A stretch of DNA of 64,000 nucleotides from Adiantum capillus-veneris (taxonomy: Eukaryota; Streptophyta; Polypodiopsida; Polypodiales; Pteridaceae). The position numbers were made by a program, and so were the translations under genes. The notes beneath the pieces were generated by a model. It saw only the letters and a list, made by a program, of their open reading frames with translations. It did no database searches and was not told the origin of the DNA. This document shows, in pieces, positions 55,456 to 64,000 of the stretch. Numbering within the stretch: position 1 is the first letter of the stretch; every line of letters begins with the position of its first letter. Where the stretch lies: the NCBI GenBank assembly GCA_014529385.2, contig CM043944.1, forward strand, positions 170,585,740-170,649,739. Direction: 5' to 3'.

Positions 55456-56060
55456 AATTAGGACCTCTTTTGCTTTGAAACATTGGCCTCATTTGTTGCT
55501 TGGCATGAAGGTGTGATTATTAGAGTTTAAAATATATTTTTACTCAGCCATTACTCAACAATAGGCAATAGAGATGGCTTCAACCATTGTGTTAGTATGA
55601 TTTTGATCTTAAATATTTAGAGAATATTAGTGATGCCTTGAGTTGAAGGCCTATGTGTAATCTGTTTTTTGTTTTATGTAGTGATTTGATTGATCAAACT
55701 CAAAGTGAAGTGAATAATGATTCTTTCTACTCTAACGTTATCTCTTTTTTGAAATCTCATGTGGGAGAGATGCTTGAGGGAGAATTTCATTTGTATAAGG
55801 GTAACTTGCATAATCATGATCGCTTGTATCTTGTTGTATGTTCGTGTATGCTTACAATACCAGTAGGTGAAGGTTGAGAAAAAACGCTTACCTGTCAAAT
55901 TAAAGGCTCTAGATTTCCCTGTACAAAGTGGAAATCCATATCAATGGATTTCATCACTACATATAGAGAAAATTTGACAGTAATTTTGTTGGGGTTGATA
56001 GAATTACAAAAATGGCACATTTCTTTCCGATGAAGAAGACCAATGCTGCTTTGCGTTGTT

Positions 56061-56757
56061 AGGATGTGTACAGTCTAGTTGGGAAGGTGCAGAACCTCTG
56101 GCTGTGAGAGTTCATGATGAGAGTCACAAACACTTTAAGAAAAAACGTTTATGAAAAGTCATCACCAGCTCTCTTTCTGAAGATGAATGAAAATCTAAGA
56201 GCCTTTGTGACAAGAAAATCACAAACCCTCTCCCCTATTGTGCTTGGGATTTTCTTGTTTTCGTAGGCGGGTTCGTGATGAAAGGTTTACCAATTCACAT
56301 TCAATTTCACCCGAAAAGAGCAATTAAGAACACTAAACTTTTAGCCATGAAACCTCAATGGTTTTGCAATCTCTATGTCTTCATGTCTTCTTTCCGATTG
56401 CCTTATGCACAATGCAAGTAGATTTTCCTTGCATTAGGAAAAGTTTGGACTCAAAAAAGGACTTTTTGATGTTAGAGAGAGAATGTTGTTCGACCAATAG
56501 AGTTTGAGTCACCACAACGGTAGCTCCAATTTATTTGATTTTTATCTTAAATTTGTGCGTTTTCAAAAAAGAGTTTTTTCTGTTAAAAAGATCTCAATAA
56601 GAAGATACGACGCGATTTGTGCAAATTATTCTCCTGCCATGGGCGACGAACGCTGAATGTGCCATAACTCACATTCAATGAGGCATGCCTTTTGATGAAC
56701 ACTTTTCAAGCTACTACTTCTTGTGTAAACTAGTGAGCCTCTTTTCTTTTATCGTTT
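56061..56757. other. Region between gypsy remnant and unknown gene
   Basis: No domain was recognised. It may hold the promoter and 5' leader of the plus-strand gene that follows, but no convincing TATA box was identified. Confidence 0.35.
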
Positions 56758-58134
56758 TTGTGTAGTGTCACTTCGCAGCTAATAGAAGCAGAGATGGAAG
56801 GAAGACGACCACGACGACCATCCGCCTCTGTTAAATCTATGGAACTATTCAACAGCTTTGACTTAGACCTTAGTCGCTGGATGTCTACCATAGTCACCAT
56901 TGGTAGTTGGGTTCTGCTTCAAACAAGAAGAAGAAAATGGATGTCAAATGAATTCATCAACAGCTAGAAAGGACGTGTGAAATATTTTCGCTTGTTTCAA
57001 ACGGGAAAGATAGTGAAAGAGGTGCTCATTGAGCATGCATATATGCACTCCAAACTACGACTACGATAGTCACCTTTGGGGTTTCCTACTCATAGACCAA
57101 ACTATGTGACTACTATATTGCTAAAAAGTCTTTAAAGATACTTCAAGTTATTTTGTTGACTATTTCTTGTGACCATTCTCTTATCTTTTGTTTTTGCAGA
57201 TATTTATCCTTCTAACAAAGAAGACTGGCAACCAGTTGAGTGCATAATTAGTATTTTTGATGCTTTTCATGCTTCGGTGGGAGAACTTATGTACAGAACT
57301 AGTGCGAGAAGAGCTCTCGGAGAGAGGGGAGTTTTCTTTTACGACTACTTTTACAACGCCCCTTACTCTGTCCATGGATTTGGCACTTTGAAACCTTTCC
57401 CTCTTCCCCAACAAGATTCCCCAAAGTGGCTAGTTCCAACTTCAGAAACCTCTGAGTGTTTTAAACTCAAGCTTCATCAGGAAATTTTGAAGTGTTTGCG
57501 ACCAAACATTGCAAGCAGGCAAGTACGAGTCAGTCTATTTATGCCATTACATGTCTTTATAGATTTTTTCCATGATGAGGAGGTTAGAAAAATAGAAACC
57601 ATGTTCATCTGCAAATCCCAAACTTTTCTTGATTTTTTGGATGATAATTGGGATGTCAATGATTTTGAAGGCATTTTGTGCAAAGTTGACAAGCGCTCGG
57701 TTGTGTGCAAGTGTATGATAGCATCACATAATTTTATAGTTTCTTTCTACTACATGAGGTGGCATTGAGTGAATGGTCAGTTGGTAGCTATGGATCAAGA
57801 TTTAAGTGACGATGCTTTTAATCCCTTGATGTCCATCGAGATATGGTTTTCAAATTATTTGCTTACAGTTGTTGTGGTTAGATCAAATGTCACTTTAAGA
57901 CAGGTTCGAGAGGATCTGTTAAATGAGTCCGATCTCAATTTGCCTTCAAAATTTGTTTTCAAGTGTAACATGCAAAAGGTACTAAGCTACATGTATTACT
58001 TTTATACGTTGATGTCTCTATCGTGCTCATGTATCCCAATGTCTTATTGCGTACGTTGCATTGCAGGTACCTCATAGACAAGAAAAAACGACTCTTTGTG
58101 CACAGATTACCAGTGACAGACTTGAAATAGTGAA
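56758..58134 (+). pseudogene. Intron-containing gene of unknown function
   Basis: A first coding stretch (56758-56967) has a basic MEGRRPRRPSASVK segment, possibly starting at the Met near 56793. The main exon begins after a clear acceptor, TTTGTTTTTGCAG (57200), and runs to 57768 (DIYPSNKEDWQPVECIISIF onward). A TGA at 57766-57768 is followed in frame by 57769-57978, whose end LLTVVVVRSNVTLRQVRED and LPSKFVFKCNMQK looks like a small ubiquitin-like beta-grasp segment. A last exon may start after ATTGCAG at about 58066 (VPHRQEKT). The in-frame TGA suggests a pseudogene or an exon I misread. It is convergent with the H3/Ulp1 locus. Confidence 0.5.
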
Positions 58135-58348
58135 CTAACTTTACACAATGATTCAAATACTATTCTCAAAGATTACTCGACAAAGGCAGCTCTCTACATT
58201 ACCAAACACCATTGGATCCTCACTCTCCCATTTTTTTGGAAAACTGTACTCAACATTTTGTAAACTTTGAACCATAATCAAAACAAAAGTCAAATTTCGA
58301 TCCACTGCTTGTAATCAATTTGTCAAAAGTACATTTCATAATCTCTTT

Positions 58349-58654
58349 CTAATCTTGTGCGTGCGGTGATGTGGGGGTTGTTGGTTGAGGTTGAGGAGAG
58401 GTGGTGGCTTGGGGGTTTGGGGTCTCTGGAGCTGCTTCATGAGTAGGAGAGCTGCTGGGTGGGGGGTTTGGGGGCTCTGGAGCTGCTTCATGAGCAGGAG
58501 AGGTGTTGGGTGGGAGGTTTGAAGGTTCTGGAGCTGTTTCTTCAGGACGAGAGCTGGTGGGAGCTTGGGTTGGGGAGGCATCTAGGGAGATATTGATATG
58601 TGCTTGTGTTGGTGTGGCAGACACGGGGTATCTTGTCGACGGAGGCCTAGGCAT
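58349..58654 (-). CDS. Pro-rich tail with 18-residue repeats
   Basis: Three repeats of about 18 residues (SPTHEAAPETPNPQATT, SPAHEAAPEPPNPPPSS, SRPEETAPEPSNLPPNT) give a Pro/Ala/Thr/Ser-rich disordered tail. It overlaps the end of the protease frame in another frame, so either a splice or a frameshift joins it to the locus. Ends in TAA or TGA shortly after HAQD. Confidence 0.5.
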   Translation of the reverse strand: MPRPPSTRYPVSATPTQAHINISLDASPTQAPTSSRPEETAPEPSNLPPNTSPAHEAAPEPPNPPPSSSPTHEAAPETPNPQATTSPQPQPTTPTSPHAQD

Positions 58655-58659
58655 GGGGG

Positions 58660-59457
58660 CCTTGGTGCTGGCGGGATAAAAGCATCACGTGCTCCGTCTG
58701 GACGCATGGTCGCGCAATTGATCAAGTTTTCAATCATTCTGTTTCTAAACGAAGAAACATCAGCCTTTGAATAATCTGCCAAATTTCTTACCTGCGTTAA
58801 GAACATCATGTTTATTAACATAGCTACTAACTTATTAAGATACAAATCTGTAAACGAGTGTCAAATGCTTCCACTTCTATGACTTCCATCAAGCATGACC
58901 CCTAACAAAATTTCTGCATTGAATAAGACCCTCCATCCACAAGAGTAGGCATCGTCCTGCTTAGGGACTTTGCAACTAATAATCATAAGATTCTCATATA
59001 TCTGCTCTTGGGTTAAAGCTTCAAGAGCAGACACAAGCTTCTAAACAGATCTGCGCAAAATACAATTAAATTTCATAAGCGACTTTTAACAAAATTCTAT
59101 GCGATGTCGACAAAACCTCTTACCTACATACTTCACCATGAAATCCATGGGATGAATTAGCAAGGTAGCACCGGTTTCGTTCAAGGTGTAAGAGAACAAG
59201 ACTCCAATGAGATCTGTTACAAATAAACATAAGCAAAACATATGTCATCACAATAAATTAGAGTTCAAGATAAAATAATTGCGTACCCTTCATGATAAGC
59301 TAGAACAAAAATTTTCACTGTAACCATGTTCACTGGCTGGAACTAGTCAACTACTTCCACTAAAGATGTATCCTCGGCCATCAAAACGACCGAGAGGTTC
59401 GAGTCAAGGACGGCGACATCATCTTGCATATTCCAAGGCAAATTTGAAACTACAAAA
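58660..59457 (-). pseudogene. Ulp1-like (C48) cysteine protease domain
   Basis: Ulp1/SENP enzymes cleave SUMO-type conjugates. Across four inferred exons I read VSNLPWNMQDDVAVLDS, then FQPVNMVTVKIFVLAYHEG joining in frame to SHWSLVLLHLERNRCYLANSS, which holds the catalytic His-Trp; the position of the catalytic Asp is Asn. Next comes VPKQDDAYSCGWRVLFNAEIL with the oxyanion Gln and catalytic Cys, and finally SKADVSSFRNRMIENLINC, similar to the C-terminal helix. TAG codons at about 59340 and 59041 interrupt it. The domain is often found in plant genes and in MULE-type transposons. Confidence 0.72.
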
Positions 59458-59531
59458 CTGTAAAGAAATTCGTGTCATACAAAATTGAATATATTAAAAG
59501 AATTTATTGTGAAAAAAAGAATAGCACGCAC

Positions 59532-59855
59532 CAAAGCAAGGAATTGATGATAGAGTCTGTGAGTTCCCTCGTCCGGTTCTGTAAAATTGCAATCTCGTGG
59601 GGGTGATAAGGAAAATACAGAATGCGTACCCACACAAGAAGGCCAACATGGAAATAGGGAAACAACAATGACAAATCATCAGCGTTGGCGTCGTTGATGG
59701 CATTTGCCATTTGTTCCTCCATCATCTCAAGGCGTAACTGCTCCAATCTCTCACTATCGTCTTCTGTTGTGTCCCGCTCGGTGTTGAGACGGGTGCTGTA
59801 TCGATGCATTTGTGTAGACACTTCATGAACTTTGACCTTGTCAATAAGTGGTATT
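59532..59855 (-). CDS. Charged helical linker exon of the H3/Ulp1 locus
   Basis: The exon encodes IPLIDKVKVHEVSTQMHRYS, then an acidic-basic helical stretch (ERDTTEDDSERLEQLRLEMM) and ILQNRTRELTDSIINSLL. The last part resembles the WLxDxxIN helix at the start of Ulp1 domains. The acceptor is in phase with the upstream histone exon. Confidence 0.6.
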
Positions 59856-59951
59856 CTAGGAATATTGTCCATCTTTCAGTCTGAAATACCGGCAGGCGGT
59901 ATTGTTTTGTCATACCTGAACCTAAAAAGGCAAAGTGTGTTGATGTCTCAC

Positions 59952-60289
59952 GGCATCAATGTTTTGCTATGGGCGTGGGCCGAGAGAATGTAGCAGTCCT
60001 GGAAAAGCTCTACAAAAAAATCCTCGACGGCCTCGTGAAAGCACCCCATTGCACTTCGAGACCACTGAAAATTCAGGTTGTGTTGATCGCAAATCTCGCG
60101 AACAACTCTCTGGAATGGCAGTTTAGGTATTGCCAATGAAATGTGCTTTTGGAGCTTACGAAGTTCGAGTAGAACACTCCTATTCTGCTCGTATCTTCTT
60201 CTTCGCATTGTTGCGCGTAACTGCGGCATGGTCTTGCCTGGAATCACATGCGATGTTGACGGTTGCACTACAGATGAGCTAGCCTGGCC
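59952..60289 (-). CDS. Divergent histone H3, CENP-A/CENH3-like (fold domain)
   Basis: Histone H3 pairs with H4 in the nucleosome; CENH3 marks centromeres. The frame contains RRRRYEQNRSVLLELRKLQK (alpha-N), IPKLPFQRVVREIC (alpha-1), FQWSRSAMGCFHEAVEDFF (alpha-2) and LFQDCYILSAHAHSKTLMP (loop 2), all in H3 order and spacing. A Trp sits where canonical H3 has Phe84, REIC replaces REIA and YIL replaces NLC, as in CENP-A type proteins. Upstream, MARTNSKEG at 60341 looks like the H3/CENH3 N-terminus but is out of frame after about 20 codons. The normal KDxQLARRIRG end is missing at the splice site. Confidence 0.78.
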
Positions 60290-60486
60290 CTGCGAAATAG
60301 ACTAGCCAGGATAAACCTTCCTTGCTGTTTGTGCGGGCCATGACCTGAACGAGGAGAATGCGAGGAAATATGGACATCTAGATGTGGGTAAAAAGGCAGA
60401 GTGACTAGAGACACTTCGAAAAAAACGGTGAAAAAAAAGGGGGGGGTGTTTATATTAGCGGAATAAGTATAATGAGAAGAGGCGGC

Positions 60487-61205
60487 TGTTAAGTATGGAG
60501 CCTGATTTACCCTTGTAATTTTTTGTGGTAAAAGCGCACATTTGTAAGGCCCCCATTATGAGGAGAAGCCATCGTGCGTGAAGGAAAATCACTGACCGAA
60601 AACCAAAATTTTCACAGACAAGAATCGGGGGCAACTTTAGAGGCCTCGGGGACGGAGGCCTTGAGACTTTTTTTTTTCGCCAGAGTGGTCGGAAAACAAC
60701 CGGTCGGTTGGCCGGTGGCCGATAGTCAATGGCCGATGGCCGGTGGTCGTAAGTCAATGGCTGGTGGCCGAATTCAAAAGCGGACTTGTCTTCTCAAGGG
60801 CGGCCACACATGGGTGGATTGGAGGGTCTGATTTGGACTTATTCGCACAAGGGCGGCTACACATGGCTGTCTCTCATAAGAGAGGGCAGCCCTTTTGGCC
60901 TATAAAAGGAGGCCATTTCTACACACATTTCATAGTGTGAAGTTGATGCAACAAGGTGAGTGTGAGGTGGTGAGAGTGAAGCAAGGCGGGAGCTCCATTA
61001 AGGGTATAAACTACTTCTTGTTTTGAAGTACTAAAGCCATTGAGTGGCTGCTTTCCCGTGGACGTAGCCCACATTGGGTGAACCACGTATATCGTGTGTA
61101 CTCTCTCTCTCTCTCTCTACTCTATAATCTCGTGTATGTAAATCTGTCTCTCTCCATTAAGTAATCTACTCAATTATCTATTTAGCTACGTCTTATTTCT
61201 TAACA
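60487..61205 (+). repeat. 5' LTR of the Tork-like element (719 bp)
   Basis: It starts TGTTAAG and ends CTTAACA, perfect 7-bp inverted ends, and is followed by the primer site. The U3 part has short GC-rich repeats (GGCCG(A)TGGCC and GGGCGGC(C/T)ACACATGG). The start is inferred from the inverted ends because the partner LTR is outside the window. Confidence 0.78.
60901..60908 (+). promoter_or_regulatory. TATA box in the LTR
   Basis: TATAAAAG lies in the middle of the LTR with CTCT-rich sequence downstream: the likely core promoter. Confidence 0.65.
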
Positions 61206-61207
61206 AT

Positions 61208-61219
61208 TGGTATCAGAGC
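61208..61219 (+). promoter_or_regulatory. Primer-binding site of the Tork-like element
   Basis: TGGTATCAGAGC, two bases after the LTR end: initiator tRNA-Met type. Confidence 0.93.
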
Positions 61220-61278
61220 AAGGATTGCTCGTAGCTAAATTATCTCAAGGAAAGGATTCCTTGAATTGAGTGGGAGTT

Positions 61279-62090
61279 ATGGCGGAGGACGGGAAGCTCA
61301 AGATTGAGAAGTTCAACGGCAAAAACTACCAACATTGGAAGATGCAGATTGAAGACTATCTCTACCAGAAGGACCTCTATTTGCCACTAGGCGGTCTTGC
61401 GAAGAAGCCCGCAACAATGGCAGATGAAGCATGGATTGTCCTTGATCGAAAGGCACTGGGAACAATCTGGTTAAGCTTGGCGTCAACGGTGGCCTTCGAT
61501 GTTTCGGAGATGAAGACCACGGAGGACTTGATGAAGTCACTTGACAACTTCTACGAGAAACCATCGGCATCCAATAAGGTATTTCTTATGAAGCGCTTGT
61601 TCAATCCAAAGATGGTAGAGAATGGTTGAGTTGCAGAACACCTAAATGACTTTAACACAAACATAAGTCAACTTCGATCAGTGAAAATCAATTTCGATGA
61701 CGAAGTGCGAGCTCTCCTTATACTATCATCTCTACCGGATAGTTGGGACAGCGTTGTGATGGCTGTAAGTAATTCTATTTCTGGCACAAATACTCTTAAT
61801 TTTGATGATGTTGTGGGTGTTCTCCTAAGCGAGGAAATACGAAGGAGAAGCACAGGAGAATCATCAAGTGCTGCACTGTCAGTGGAAACAAGAGGAAGGC
61901 CTAAGGAGAGGTTTAAAAACCAAAAGGGTCGTGATCGCTCAAGGCGGAGCAAGTCACGCACAAAGTCAGTTCTTGAATGTTGGAACTGCGGCAAGAAGGG
62001 CCACGTCAAGAAGGATTGCCGGTCCAAGAAGAAGAAGGAGACAGAGTCTCAAGACAACAAGCCAACATCGGAGGCCAATGTGGTAGGTAA
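61279..62090 (+). pseudogene. gag of the Tork-like element (one TGA)
   Basis: The likely start is MAEDGKL at 61279. The capsid pattern continues with TIWLSLASTVAFDV, EDLMKSLDNFYEKPSASNK and LLILSSLPDSWDSVVMAV. A TGA at 61627-61629 interrupts an otherwise continuous frame. The knuckle CWNCGKKGHVKKDC at about 61978-62019 is intact and followed by a basic stretch. Gag and pol share one frame apart from the stop. Confidence 0.87.
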
Positions 62091-62697
62091 AGTAGAGCAA
62101 GATGCTCTAATTCTCTCATTAGACAATGTGTCTAATTCGTGGATAGTAGATTTCGGGGCTTCATTCCATGTGACACCACACAAGCAACATTTCCAAGACT
62201 ACACCAAAGGTAATTTTGGGTATGTATACTTGGGAGATGATGAAGCTTGTGAGATTGTCGGCAAAGGTACAGTTTCTGTCAAAACTGCTAACGGAAATGA
62301 ATGGAAGCTTAAAGATGTTAGGCATGTTCCTTCTCTTTGCAAAAATCTGATCTCTACAGGACAATTGGACGATGAAGGTCACAACATTGCATTCGGAAAC
62401 AAACGGTGGAAGATCTCAAAGGGATCTTTGGTGGTTGCCAAGGGAGAAAAGGTTGGTACACTTTACTTGTGTACTGTTAGCACGCAACCTTCAGCTTGTG
62501 CAGCAACTACAGAAGTTGACAGTGCGGTGTGGCACTACCGACTTGGGCATATGAGTGCCAAAGGAATGCAAATCCTTCAAACAAAGAAGCTTCTACCAGG
62601 TTTGAAAGAAGTGGACTTAGAGTTCTGTGAAGATTGTGTTTATGGTAAACAAAAGAGGGTAAAATTTCAAAAATCAGGAAATGAAAGAAAAAATTAA
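62091..62697 (+). pseudogene. Protease and pre-integrase of the Tork-like element
   Basis: The active site reads SWIVDFGASFHVTPH; the DSG motif has become DFG (one base change), which should abolish catalysis. VRHVPSLCKNLISTGQLD and LVVAKGEKVGTLY follow, then the zinc motif WHYRLGHMSAKGM and CEDCVYGKQKRVKF. A one-base frameshift near 62690 separates this from the integrase core. Confidence 0.85.
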
Positions 62698-63532
62698 AAA
62701 ACTTGAGTTGGTTCATTCTGATGTTTGGGGTCCTGCAAGTACACCATCACTTGGTGGCTCATTGTACTATGTAACATTCATAGACAATGCGACTAGAAAA
62801 ACATGGGTTTATGTCATGAAGAATAAATCCGATGTATTTTCCATATTTCAAAGGTGGAAAGCCTTTGTGGAGAATGAAACAGGTACCAAGGTTAAATGCC
62901 TCAGATCCGACAATGGAGACGAATATTGTAGCCAAGCTTTTGAAAGCTTTTGTGCTAGCAATGGCATTCGGAGGCAAAGGACAACCCCAAGGACACCTCA
63001 ACAAAATGGTATTTCGGAAAGGATGATCAGGACAATCATGGAGCGAGCACGAAGCATACGGCTACATGCAGGCCTACCGCTTGAGCTTTGGGCGGAAGCT
63101 GTAAGTACGTCTGTGTACTTAATCAACCGGTCACCCTCAACGGCATTGGATGGGGGAGTTCCAGAAGAGGCATGGACAAGTAAACCGGTGAATTATGCAT
63201 TTCTCAAAGTGTTTGGGTGTGAGGCTTTCATGCACATAGATATAAGCCTAAGATCAAAGCTAGATGCAAAGTCCAAAAAGTGTTTCTTCATTGGCTATGG
63301 AGAAGGTGACTTTGGGTATTGCCTATGGAATCCTGAAGATGGTAAAATCTTAAGGAGTAGGGATGTAATTTTTAACGAACAAAATATGTACAAAGATTAC
63401 TTGGAAAGAAAACAAACAAAAGAAACATGTGATGAGTACATGGAGCTTGAGGATGGTGAAGACTCAAGGACTACAAACGGTGACAATGTGCAACAACGTC
63501 AACCAAATGAGGAGCCTCAACCTATTCCCTGA
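62681..63532 (+). pseudogene. Integrase of the Tork-like element
   Basis: The triad is complete: LVHSDVWGP, CLRSDNGDEYCS (Asp for the usual Gly after NG) and QQNGISERMIR. FGCEAFMHI and KCFFIGYGEG mark the C-terminal region, followed by an acidic linker. The frame ends in TGA (63530-63532) where CGA would fit, and the same frame continues. Confidence 0.88.
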
Positions 63533-64000
63533 AGATCTACAAGAGCAAGTAGACCTCCAGAAAGGTTTGTTCCTTCCTTCAACCATCTCTTGATCTCAGA
63601 TTCTGGAGAGCCGGAATCATACGAAGAAGCTATGCAACATGAATCCAAAGAAGAATGGACGAAGAGCATGCAAGTGGAGATGGACTCACTACATCGCAAC
63701 CAAACATGGGAGTTGGTTGAGTTGCCTAAAGGTAAGCGGGCACTTCAAAACAAATGGGTGTACAAGGTGAAGGAAGAAGAAGGTGGGAAGAAAAGGTACA
63801 AGTTTAGGCTTGTGGTAAAAGGTTTTTCTCAAAAGAAAGGTATTGACTTCAATGAAATATTTCCTCTTGTTGTAAAAATGAACTCAATTAGGATTGTCTT
63901 AAGTCTTGTGGCTGCTCGTGATCTAAATCTCGAGCAAATGGATGTAAATACGGCATTCCCTCACGGTGACTTAGAGGAGGAAATCTACATGCTTCAACCA
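63533..64000 (+). CDS. Reverse transcriptase, N-terminal part (runs off the window)
   Basis: After the TGA the frame continues with EEAMQHESKEEWTKSMQVEMDSL, TWELVELPKGKRALQNKWVYK, FRLVVKGFSQKKGIDF and EQMDVNTAFPHGDLEEEIYM, the opening RT motifs of copia elements. Here NTAFPHGDL has Pro for the usual Leu. The catalytic YVDD box lies beyond 64000. Confidence 0.87.

Larger units (their letters stand above)
54178..56060 (+). mobile_element. Internally deleted, decayed Ty3/gypsy element
   Basis: A gag-like start (MEVYNQSLREQAKLI) runs within about 200 bp into RT ([40 protein letters not shown]), so most of gag and the protease are missing. FGLTNALATF, a duplicated LDDF segment, RNase H (55117-55455: FVVTCDASGEKMGCVL) and the start of integrase (DFITTYREN, VGVDRITKMAHFFPMKK) follow. 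The sequence ends in unrelated DNA at about 56060. Many stops. Confidence 0.8.
58346..60341 (-). pseudogene. CENP-A/H3-like and Ulp1-like multi-exon locus
   Basis: Seven plausible exons on the minus strand carry a histone H3-like fold, a charged helical linker, a Ulp1 (C48) cysteine protease core and a Pro-rich repeated tail. GT-AG introns inferred by eye keep the frame from the histone part into the linker (donor GTGAGA at 59951, acceptor TTCCTAG ending 59856) and from the linker into the protease part (59531 to 59458; 59286 to 59214; 59123 to 59051). Two in-frame TAG codons (about 59340 and 59041-59043) and a disrupted N-terminus suggest a damaged copy. Whether this is one gene or two neighbours needs transcript data. 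Confidence 0.6.
60487..64000 (+). mobile_element. Tork/Tnt1-like Ty1/copia element, cut by the window end
   Basis: It has a 719-bp 5' LTR, tRNA-Met primer site, gag, protease, integrase and the first part of RT, all on the plus strand. The gag start (MAEDGKLKIEKFNGKNYQHW with DYLYQKDLYLPL) is typical of the Tnt1/Tork branch. The 3' half and second LTR lie beyond 64000, so the target duplication cannot be checked. It sits about 145 bp upstream of the H3-like locus and may have displaced its promoter. Confidence 0.88.

Noticed and set aside
58336-58581. Pro/Leu/Gln-rich minus-strand frame
   Set aside because: A shifted-frame shadow of the Pro-rich repeat at 58349-58654.
60455-60831. Open frames on both strands in the Tork-like LTR
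   Set aside because: They lie within a GC-rich LTR region and have no conserved motif.

Overview
The window is nuclear DNA of a land plant and consists almost wholly of transposable elements and their debris. The evidence is Ty1/copia elements whose primer-binding sites match plant initiator tRNA-Met, a chromodomain-bearing Ty3/gypsy element, a very large Ty3/gypsy element with a tRNA-Asp-like primer-binding site, long CT/GA microsatellites, and C-to-T decay of reading frames into TAG stops. I cannot name the species. The mix of a Penelope-like fragment and unfamiliar low-copy genes would suit a repeat-rich non-model plant (for example a spore-bearing lineage), but that is a guess. No rRNA gene, functional tRNA gene, CRISPR array or bacterial-type gene was found.

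Layout. 1-4.25 kb: decayed reading frames full of TAG codons plus a minisatellite. 4.25-14.7 kb: an old chromovirus (Ty3/gypsy) into whose reverse transcriptase a 5.16-kb copia element (227-bp LTRs) inserted. A later inversion of about 6.7 kb cut the copia element between protease and integrase and turned half of both elements around; the 5-bp target duplication GAAAT and the gypsy reading frame are restored when the segment is turned back. 14.8-16.5 kb: one copy of a long AT-rich repeat (repeat R). 16.5-19.86 kb: a second copia copy of the same family, lacking everything after the integrase. 20.4-21.9 kb: a protein-kinase pseudogene. 22.2-23.3 kb: a tandem repeat, an array of a spaced CCGCGTTACCGA-like motif and CT repeats. 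23.66-41.30 kb: one 17.6-kb Ty3/gypsy element with TTTAC target duplications, inserted into a second copy of repeat R, which resumes at 41.3 kb and runs to 43.36 kb. 43.36-46.75 kb and 48.90-52.50 kb: two gag/protease-only copia elements, the second complete with LTRs and CTATC target duplications. 48.1-48.8 kb: a Penelope-like reverse transcriptase fragment. 54.1-56.06 kb: another decayed gypsy element. 56.75-60.34 kb: two convergent, intron-containing low-copy genes or pseudogenes. 60.49-64.0 kb: a Tork/Tnt1-like copia element cut off by the window end.

Most notable content. (i) The minus-strand locus at 58.35-60.34 kb appears to join a CENP-A/CENH3-like histone fold, through in-frame introns, to a Ulp1-type (C48) cysteine protease domain. 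(ii) The 17.6-kb gypsy element has a retropepsin in the usual place and a second one downstream of integrase, two successive H2C2 integrase zinc domains, a 285-bp in-frame duplication of the YMDD region, a leader with four near-perfect palindromes spaced about 275-293 bp, and a large coiled-coil 3' ORF of unknown role. (iii) The nested copia/gypsy pair gives a base-level record of insertion followed by inversion. All retroelement frames carry stops or frameshifts, so none looks able to move on its own protein. All assignments come from reading motifs by eye; no database search was run.
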